DNA of 37,711 nucleotides. Source: Ruminococcus sp. (GTDB lineage Bacteria; Bacillota; Clostridia; Oscillospirales; Ruminococcaceae). Location of the stretch: contig JAFTPG010000128.1 of NCBI GenBank assembly GCA_017463375.1, positions 1 through 37,711 on the forward strand. Direction: 5' to 3'. Shown piece by piece: positions 23,997 through 31,500 of the stretch. The notes under the pieces are model-generated. The model was not told where the DNA came from. It was given only the letters and a program-made list of their open reading frames with translations, and made no database searches. Each line of letters opens with the position of its first letter. Positions within the stretch are counted from its first letter, which is position 1. Both the position numbers and the translations under genes were made by a program.

Positions 23997-24308
23997 ATGG
24001 CTGACAATGGCGGATGTGTACTGCTCGATACAAGAGCATTCGATGAGTTTATCAATCAGAAGGAGACTCTCGTAAGAAGATATGATGCAATCAACACTAA
24101 ATACGACAAGCTGGTGTCCGATCTGCTTGACGACTGGAGCGGAAGAGGTGCACAGGCATTTGCTTCCGACGCAGAAAAGGTAAAGGCTAATATATCGGGA
24201 ATTTATGATATTCTCAAAATTATGTGCGATACGCTGACCGACTGTAAGGAGATTTTCTCGGAATGCGACCGTTCACTGGGAGAATACAACCGTAATCCCG
24301 GCGTATAA
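23997..24308 (+). CDS. WXG100 T7SS protein with NRNPGV tail
   Basis: 103 residues. The canonical turn is DDWSGRG (Trp47-Ser48-Gly49) between two amphipathic helices. It ends GEYNRNPGV, eight of nine residues identical to the tail of the Esx-like protein at 15398-15718. GGAGGT precedes the ATG. Lying next to the EssC second half, whose last domain usually binds the Esx export signal, suggests it is a direct substrate. A MITE-like element begins at its stop codon. Confidence 0.93.
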   Translation: MADNGGCVLLDTRAFDEFINQKETLVRRYDAINTKYDKLVSDLLDDWSGRGAQAFASDAEKVKANISGIYDILKIMCDTLTDCKEIFSECDRSLGEYNRNPGV

Positions 24309-24467
24309 GAACTTGTTTACATAGAATATAATGCACGTCTTTTCGGCAAATTTAGCTGATGACTGCGTTAAAAAACTTGAAATGCGACAGCATTCCTGCG
24401 TTTTTTGCCTTGTCCTCACCAAAATTGTGCTCAAAAATCCGTACATGAATTCTATGCGAACAAGTTC
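24309..24467. mobile_element. MITE-like element inserted within the type VII operon
   Basis: GAACTTGTTTACATAGAAT (24309-24327) is repeated inverted at 24449-24467, with two mismatches in 19. TAA flanks both ends (24306-24308, which is the stop codon of the WXG100 gene, and 24468-24470), as a 3-bp target duplication would. The 159-bp element encodes nothing and sits in the 188-bp gap before the next gene. It leaves the reading frames intact and has no obvious terminator in the operon direction. Confidence 0.65.
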
Positions 24468-24496
24468 TAAGAATAAAAACACAGGGAGAGAGCAAT

Positions 24497-25273
24497 ATGG
24501 GAGTTTTTTTTAAGAAGGTGCCTGAAAAAGGTTTTAATACTGAGAGTGAGCAGGAGGAGTCCTACAGCGGAGGCGGCAGCCGTCTGTCAAATCCGACTCC
24601 TACGAGAAGAACTTCGGTAAACCGTTGTCAGCAGAATGAGGAGTATACTCAGCCCTCTTCACAGGCAAGCAGACTGTCAAATCCGACGCCTGCAAGGAGA
24701 CGCCGTTCTTCTGTGAATCCGTATGAGGACAGAAATAACGCTGCCGCTTCGTATGACGAGGGCAGTAATGCTGCGTATGAAAATCAGTATGAGGATTCTT
24801 ATGAAAATTCCCTTGAGCAGCAGAATGCGGCTTATGTTCAGGAAAGCCGTCCTGTCTACGAGGAGGAGCAGCCCTCATACAGCCGCATGTCAAATCCTAC
24901 TCCTGCAAGAAGAAGGTCAGCGTCAGCAGCATCAGCGGCGGCTCCTCCATTGCCGACGGGAAGAGCAAATCCCGTCAGCGGAGTAATGTCGAATCCTACC
25001 CCGACGAGAAGAAGAGCAGGAACAGCTCCTCCTCCGTCGTCGGGAGGCATGAATCCCGTCAGCGGAGTAATGTCGAATCCTACTCCGACCAGACGACGTG
25101 CAGGAACAGCTTCTCCTTTGCCGTCGGGAGGCGGAAATCCCGTCAGCGGAGTTATGTCAAATCCCACTCCGACCAGACGGCGCTCAGGAACACAGCCTGC
25201 CGCTGAGGAGCAATACAACGGCAGCGATGAAACAAGAATGACAGATACATCAGCAGTACGCAGAAGACGCTGA
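24497..25273 (+). CDS. Low-complexity protein with six SNPTP[TA]RR repeats, candidate phosphorylation substrate
   Basis: 258 residues, no signal or membrane segment, largely disordered. Six copies of SNPTPTRR or SNPTPARR occur, each followed by further Arg and a Ser or Thr (RRTS, RRRRSS, RRRSAS, RRRAGT twice, RRRSGT). The last three sit in longer near-identical units NPVSGVMSNPTPTRRRAG. The middle is Tyr/Glu/Asn-rich (about 75-128), and the chain ends DETRMTDTSAVRRRR. Dense basic-Ser/Thr motifs look like kinase sites, and the next two genes encode a phosphatase and a kinase while an FHA-like domain is encoded upstream. A phospho-regulated scaffold is therefore plausible; it could also bind nucleic acid or membranes through its Arg clusters. 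GGGAGAG precedes the ATG. Confidence 0.78.
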   Translation: MGVFFKKVPEKGFNTESEQEESYSGGGSRLSNPTPTRRTSVNRCQQNEEYTQPSSQASRLSNPTPARRRRSSVNPYEDRNNAAASYDEGSNAAYENQYEDSYENSLEQQNAAYVQESRPVYEEEQPSYSRMSNPTPARRRSASAASAAAPPLPTGRANPVSGVMSNPTPTRRRAGTAPPPSSGGMNPVSGVMSNPTPTRRRAGTASPLPSGGGNPVSGVMSNPTPTRRRSGTQPAAEEQYNGSDETRMTDTSAVRRRR

Positions 25274-25294
25274 GTGGGAAAGGATAGTAGTAAT

Positions 25295-26026
25295 ATGAGT
25301 ACATTTTGTGCAGGAAGCTCTATGCAGTGTACAAGTATGGTTCACGTCAATCAGGATAAGCACGGCTGGCTGAGAATGATTGACGCAGGCGGAAAGCCGA
25401 TTACTCTTGCGCTCGTAGCCGACGGTATCTCGCTCGGCTTTGAGGGAAAATACGCAAGCTATAATACCGTAAAATGCCTGATGGAATGGGCTGCCGAGTA
25501 CTTCATGAGCACCCCCTTCGACGCTCAGAGCGCTGCGGAGGAAATCTCGGCTCTGCTGGCGGATTGCAACCATCGGCTGAATGAGTTTTCGGAAATGAAC
25601 TCCGATAAGGATACCTGCTGTACGGTCTGCGGAATGATCACAGATGAAAGTCAGACGCTGATTTTCAACGCCGGCGACAGCAGAGTCTATGAGCTTTCGT
25701 CCGACAGAGGAGTCCGCTGTATGACTCAGGACGATATCGCCGAGGATGGCTACAGCATTGCTATGCACATAGGCGGAAAAGAGGACGACGGAATCACAGT
25801 AAGCTTTTCTCAGGAGCGTTTCAGGGCGGACGGCTCTTATCTGATATGTACCGACGGAATGTACAGAAGGCTCAGGTTCGAGGAGTGGCTGACGGAGCTG
25901 TGTGACGTGGCAGACAGCGAGGCTGCCGTAGAGCTGCTCAGAGATATGACGGAACAGCTCAGAGCCGACGGCGAAACCGATGACATAACAGGAATAATTT
26001 TGGCAGGAAGTAAGGCAAATGGTTGA
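25295..26026 (+). CDS. PP2C-type Ser/Thr protein phosphatase
   Basis: Metal-dependent phosphatase of about 243 residues. I choose ATG 25295, with AAAGGA about 10 nt upstream, over the GTG at 25274 just after the previous stop. PP2C motifs are present: VADGI (Asp43-Gly44), AGDSRVY (Asp128), CTDGM (Asp187) and the terminal DDITGI (Asp229, Asp230). The usual D-x-x-G-G-H tract is altered, so metal site 1 may differ. The stop overlaps the kinase start by 8 bp, a translational coupling typical of cognate kinase/phosphatase pairs. It would reverse phosphorylation made by the next gene product. Confidence 0.88.
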   Translation: MSTFCAGSSMQCTSMVHVNQDKHGWLRMIDAGGKPITLALVADGISLGFEGKYASYNTVKCLMEWAAEYFMSTPFDAQSAAEEISALLADCNHRLNEFSEMNSDKDTCCTVCGMITDESQTLIFNAGDSRVYELSSDRGVRCMTQDDIAEDGYSIAMHIGGKEDDGITVSFSQERFRADGSYLICTDGMYRRLRFEEWLTELCDVADSEAAVELLRDMTEQLRADGETDDITGIILAGSKANG

Positions 26027-27722
26027 TAAGAATGTTGTTGACGGTATCATCTATGACTCCATGGATGAGTACGTTATACAGGAATTTATAAATGTCGGAG
26101 GCGACAGTATAGTTTTTAAGGGCATGAAGAAATCTGTTGAGAGGACTTATGCCCTGAAGTTCCGTGAGGTCGATAAATCAAATGACTTCTGGGAGGTTGA
26201 GCTTCCGATAACAAAGAAGCTGGAAAAATGCAGTACAGGCAAGCTCGCAGGCTTTATTCCGTATGTTCCGGAGAATGTAAAGAGTGAGCTGTACAGGATA
26301 ATTCCCGATAATGTGAAAAAAGACAATGAAAAAGGTCCGCGCTGTGCAGGTCTGTTCAACCCGAATGCACAGTATTTCTGTATCGTGGAGGACTTTATCA
26401 ACGGCTACGACCTCAGCGCATACTGTCAGGGCGACGCCGCAAACGGAATAAGACCGCATGCCCCCGGAGAGAATGCAGAGTACGGCGAGGTTGTGAGCTT
26501 TCAGAGAAAGCTGCTTACATGGACAAAGCAGTTCTGTAAGATCATGATGAATGTTACAGACGAGCACGGCTGTCTGCATCTTGATATCAAGCCTGAAAAT
26601 ATCATGATTGCCGCTGAGACTGAGTCGGTTGTAGTAATCGACTTCGGTAAAGCGATTGAGCTTCCCGAAAATTCGGCGGATATGTCGCTGTATGATATTT
26701 TCAGTTCGGAACTTGTAGCTTATGGTACGATCGGTTATTCTGCCCCCGAGTGCTGCGACAATGAGGAAATTCGCCGTGCTCTTAACTACAGCGGAGAAAT
26801 AGGCAGAGTTGATGTGCGAAGCGATATCTTTTCATTCGGCGCAGCTCTCTGGAACTGCATAAATCCCGGTATACAGATAAGAGTGAACGAAAACGGATAT
26901 TTCCGCCGCGACCTTTTCAATACTCCCAAGGGCTATACGCCCGAGCTGGAAAGCATTATCATGAAATGCACCGAAAAAGACCCGGCTAAACGCTTCCAGA
27001 GCTATGAGGAGCTTGAAAGGGCGGCTGTCATAGCTGAAAAGAAGCTGAATATGCGTGATAAGCCCAGCAAGCTGATATGGCTGGTGGGCGGACTGACAGC
27101 GCTGCTTACCGTGTTCCTTGTGTTCTTCATATACCTCGAGGGCGAGCGTGAAAGCCTCACCTTTGAGCGTGCACGGTATAATTTCGACGTCATGGCTGAC
27201 GAGTATACCGAGCACAGCATAGCCGAGTTCAAGGATACGGCAATCGCCCTTGTAAAGGCAGATGAGGGCAATACCGATTCGTATATGGATATTCTCGAGC
27301 TTTCATATACGGATAACTACAGCGTCAGCAGTCAGGAGCTTGAGGAGGTTCTGTTCAACTGCCTCAGCTATACAGACGACGCTTCAATAAGAGAAAAATA
27401 CATAAATACCGTAATGCAGAATATTACCGACGCGGATATAAAAAGCGTTTCCGAAGCCATTGCGATAAGAAAGTCGCTTGAAGATGTAAGAGACTGCGAC
27501 GGAATGAGAATCGCTCAGGCAATTACCGACTATCAGAGCAATTGTGCAGAGTCGTATGAAACGCTGCTTGAATATAAGGACAGGTCAGAGTATTCGGCTG
27601 CGCTGAGATATCTGGCGAAGATTCTCTCGAACGATACGGCTATTGTCAGGGAAATCGCCGAACATAAGGGCGCTTCCGAGGACGCAGTGTATCAGCAGCT
27701 GATTATGCTTAAAGGAGTGTGA
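26019..27722 (+). CDS. Ser/Thr protein kinase with EssB/YukC-like membrane topology
   Basis: 567 residues. Cytoplasmic kinase domain about 18-335: G-loop NVGGDSIVFKG, Lys47 in YALKF, catalytic HLDIKPEN (Asp189, Asn194), metal-binding DFG (208-210), APE-type SAPEC. All key residues are present, so it should be active. One membrane segment spans 352-373, followed by about 190 external, mostly helical residues with no PASTA repeats. This is the layout of EssB/YukC, whose kinase-like domain is normally inactive, so it may serve as both the EssB subunit and the regulatory kinase. It overlaps the phosphatase gene by 8 bp. The kinase call is firm, the EssB analogy is inference. Confidence 0.88.
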   Translation: MVDKNVVDGIIYDSMDEYVIQEFINVGGDSIVFKGMKKSVERTYALKFREVDKSNDFWEVELPITKKLEKCSTGKLAGFIPYVPENVKSELYRIIPDNVKKDNEKGPRCAGLFNPNAQYFCIVEDFINGYDLSAYCQGDAANGIRPHAPGENAEYGEVVSFQRKLLTWTKQFCKIMMNVTDEHGCLHLDIKPENIMIAAETESVVVIDFGKAIELPENSADMSLYDIFSSELVAYGTIGYSAPECCDNEEIRRALNYSGEIGRVDVRSDIFSFGAALWNCINPGIQIRVNENGYFRRDLFNTPKGYTPELESIIMKCTEKDPAKRFQSYEELERAAVIAEKKLNMRDKPSKLIWLVGGLTALLTVFLVFFIYLEGERESLTFERARYNFDVMADEYTEHSIAEFKDTAIALVKADEGNTDSYMDILELSYTDNYSVSSQELEEVLFNCLSYTDDASIREKYINTVMQNITDADIKSVSEAIAIRKSLEDVRDCDGMRIAQAITDYQSNCAESYETLLEYKDRSEYSAALRYLAKILSNDTAIVREIAEHKGASEDAVYQQLIMLKGV

Positions 27723-27728
27723 TGATAA

Positions 27729-28157
27729 GTGAAGGATTTTATTCTGGAATACGACAGCTGGCTTGAAAATCTGGGGACTATCATCATAGTTATCGGAATT
27801 ATGCTTGCCGTTTTGGTGCTGGTTCTGATATTCCTCCTGATTAAGCAGTACAAGAACAAGAATCTTAAATCAAGGAACAGAAAATCAAAGTTTGCTCAGG
27901 CTTATGCCGACGCCGATCTGTCGTGGACCGGAGCAGGCAGTCAGCCCGAAAATCATAACGAAAGACGTGAAAAAAAGTCTGCGGAGAAGGCTCGTCCAAG
28001 GAAGGAAGCGCCAAGAGCTGTGCAAATGGACGTGCCCGGGAAGAAAAATGTTCCCCGAAGGACTGCCGCACCTGCGGAACAGGCAGGAAGTACGGACGAA
28101 AAAGCTCCGAAAATGCTGGAGTTTCATTTCGAGTATGAGGAGAAATACGAAATATGA
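27729..28157 (+). CDS. Small single-pass membrane protein, candidate T7SS subunit
   Basis: 142 residues from GTG 27729, which is preceded by AAAGGAGTG about 10 nt upstream. One membrane segment (about 17-40) is followed by a basic, then Glu/Lys/Arg/Pro-rich cytoplasmic tail. The end LEFHFEYEEKYEI is conserved-looking and acidic. Not recognised by sequence. Size, topology and place resemble EssA, but that is inference. It overlaps the next gene by 4 bp (ATGA). Confidence 0.72.
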   Translation: MKDFILEYDSWLENLGTIIIVIGIMLAVLVLVLIFLLIKQYKNKNLKSRNRKSKFAQAYADADLSWTGAGSQPENHNERREKKSAEKARPRKEAPRAVQMDVPGKKNVPRRTAAPAEQAGSTDEKAPKMLEFHFEYEEKYEI

Positions 28158-28534
28158 AGAAAAAAATCCTGACGCTTAATGTAATTTCAGGAGTATTCTA
28201 TGTTATCTCCTCATTGAGCCTGCTTGCGATTCCTGTTCTGAGCAGCGGCGAAAAGATTTCCTCAGCCGGCTATGTTATTGCCGCAGTTTTTTGGGCGGCT
28301 CTGCTGGTGGGAACTGTAATGCAGATTATTATATCGGTAATGTGCAGAAAGCTGGAACTGAAAAAATGCACAAAGCAGAGAGCAGCTCTCATTCCGGCAG
28401 CAGTATTCCTTGTACTGCTTGTAGTCATGCTGCTTTTCAAGAACGACAGCCTGATACTTATGTCTGCCGACCTTGCACTGCTTCTGCTTTCGGTTGAAGC
28501 ATATTTCCTTTTGAAACGGAGGTTTAGTTTATGA
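28154..28534 (+). CDS. Small polytopic membrane protein
   Basis: 126 residues with four predicted membrane segments (about 8-29, 38-61, 76-96, 99-118) and basic loops. No family is recognised. It overlaps both neighbours by 4 bp (ATGA at each end), so it is translationally coupled with the small membrane protein before and the giant stalk after, suggesting one membrane complex. Confidence 0.75.
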   Translation: MKKKILTLNVISGVFYVISSLSLLAIPVLSSGEKISSAGYVIAAVFWAALLVGTVMQIIISVMCRKLELKKCTKQRAALIPAAVFLVLLVVMLLFKNDSLILMSADLALLLLSVEAYFLLKRRFSL

Positions 28535-31500
28535 AAAAAAGATTTTTGAGTCTGCTTCTCTCAGCAGGTGTGATTCTAAGCAGTATTCCCTCGCAGCTGA
28601 TTACCGCGGCTGCCGAGTCCTATCAGTCGTATTCTCAGGCTGAAGTGGGCAATAAGTCTGTTAGTGCAGTTGGAGGAACGTCGGAGACCACTACTACGAC
28701 AACAACTACTACAACTACAACCACTACAACTACCACTACTGCGACTACTGCTGCTGCGCTGCAGACTGAGGAGATATATATAAAGCTGAATAGTGATGAT
28801 GATGGTGATAAATCTCACGAGCTTTATACGGGGCAGAACTGGAATGATACATATAGCGGTATTCCTGTACATTATGATTTTTATAGGACTAACGGACCAA
28901 ACTTAAATGATGATACTATAATTGGAGAGAACGAAGCAGAGCTTATAAAAGTATTGGCAGAGGAAGTTAAAATAGAGGCTAAAGGAAATGAATGGTACAA
29001 ATCTATAAGCATAGTTTTTGATGAGGATAACTCTGGTGTTATCTATAATAATATTAAATATTGTTATGATTATGGTACAGATGTAAGTAATCAGAATCAA
29101 ATTGAAGCTCAAGAAGCGGAATACAAGGTTTCATCTGATACCCAAGCAACGCTGATTGATTCAAACGGTACAAAATATCTTGATGCCCCTGATGGCTACT
29201 TGATCAGTACAAGCGATGGCGGCAGCTTTGGCGAAAATATAAAGTTTGATGACGCAAGTCTGATAGAGACTCAAGGTAATTCTAAAAAAGTGAGATATTA
29301 TCTCAAAAATCAAGAAAACAGTAAAGCGTACAACGCTGTTGCCGAGGTAATGACTACATACAACCTCGAGATCCCGAAAATAGAGAAAGCCGAAGTTTCT
29401 TCCGGCAAACTGAATGTAACGAATTTCGGTGCTTTTGCGAATGAGGATGTAACACTGACCATTACTGCTTACAGTAATTCCGATGTTGGTGATATAACTA
29501 TATCACTGCTTGGTGAGAGTACTACTGCAAAGCCAGAAAAGGAAAACGACAAATGCAAGTACACAGCGGAAATAACACTGGAAACCGGTACACGTACAGA
29601 TACTCTCAGCGCTCAGGTTATATGCGGAAATTTGTCCGAGTCACAGAATGTGAAAATCGGCGGAATAACAATTTCACGTTTATACATTGAAAATACTGAG
29701 CCTGAAACACACTCTATATTGCATGACGATTACGGAAATTATACCATAACAGCAAAGGACACAGGCTCAGGCGTTCAGCAGCTCGAATATAGATGGAGCA
29801 ACGGAACTGAGGGAACGATAGAGTGCGAAGAGGACTTTAGTAAAAGTTATCCATTCACAGTTGACTATCCGCAGAATGCCAATGCTTTGTATACACTTGA
29901 ATATAATATTTATGATAATGCAGGCAATAGTACAGACTGGATACCAGCTGAGGCTATTAGCGGTGAAATAGATTATCTGTATCCTGTTGTTGAGCAGTTC
30001 TTTATTAATGTTACAGGCGGCGATTTAGCGCAGGATAAAAATGACAGCAGTATACTGTATGCTACCAGCGGTAAAATTGAGGCTGTCGTAAACGCATATG
30101 ATAATTCGGACGAAATTTCTTTAGTGCATAATGAAAGCTTATCGGTAAAGTTCAATAATGAAACGAAGGAATTTACTGATGCAGAACCACCAGAGGGTGT
30201 TCTGGCAGAAAGTGCGTCAAACTGGATTTTCAGCTTCAACCAATCGCTTTCCGATGGCAAGTATGATTTAACAGCTGAGGTTTCCGACGGCGGACATACT
30301 ACCGTGCAGACGGGTTGGAAGCATGCGCTCGGAGACTACAATGGGGCAAAAACGCTTATAGTCGATACAAAGGCTCCGGGAGTGACAATAACTCTTCCTG
30401 ATGGAGGAACAGGAGCAGAGAAAAATTGCTACGGAATTGATGATGAGAGCAAAAGTATTGAAATCATATTAAAGGATGAAAACAGCGGTATTGATATAAG
30501 TACTCTGGAAATTATCGGTATTAATAAGACAAATTGTCCTAATGGTTATACTGTGACTCCAATTGAAGGAGAGCCTGGAAATTATAAATGTATAATTCCT
30601 CTGTCAAATATGAATGATGAAGAATACAAGAATATTACAATTCAGGTTAGTGATATTGCAGGAAATATGATGCCAGAACCTGCTGTAATGAATTTTACTG
30701 TTGATACACAGCCTCCTACAGGTAACATAACCGTTTTAGGTGAAACATATACTGAGGAAAACGGCGAGAAACAATGGTTCAGCTATGATGGAAATACGGA
30801 TACGAAAATCAGATTTATTATAGATGATGCAAGACCATGGTATATTGAGATATTTTCTAATGATGAGTCTCTTGGCACCTTCAGAAAGGATGGACTTGGA
30901 TATTATTCACTTACATATGATGAAGAAAACAAATATTATTATGTAGATTTAAAACCTGATGAATTGAAATTCAATGATGCTAATGAATCACATATAAAAT
31001 TAAAATTATATGACGTTAGTGAAAACCCTGATTCTGATTCTGATTCTGAACCTCCGACAAAAAACATCATCCTCTGCAAAGACACAGCCCCCCCTGAAAT
31101 CGAAAGCATCTCCGCTGTTGCTGTATCGAATGAAAAAGCGTCGGATCAGATACTGAACCTGCTTACATTCGGACTTTACTCAAACGACAGCGTGAAGTTT
31201 CAGATTAAGGCAAGCGATGAAAACGGCAGTGGTATCCAAAAAGTTGAATTTGTCAATAATGGTGAGGCAGTGACGTGCAATCTGAACGGCGAATATTATG
31301 AATATATAATTCCGCTTGATGATAAGGATGATATTAAAAATGATGTTCTTTCAGGCACATTTGATATAATTGCACATGATAACTGCGGAAGATATGCTAA
31401 ATATACAGAAACCGATATAGTGATAAATAATGACAAACATGTCGCCAACAACTATATGCTTGAAAATATTCCTCCCCTTGTAACCTTAGAGGGATTTGAG

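Noticed and set aside
24309-24496. A small gene between the WXG100 and the repeat-protein genes
   Set aside because: The open frames there read through the inverted ends of the MITE-like element and have no ribosome binding site.
28685-28750. Assembly artefact in the Thr run
   Set aside because: The codons vary (ACT, ACG, ACA, ACC) rather than being an exact simple repeat, and Thr-rich linkers are common in exported ruminococcal proteins.
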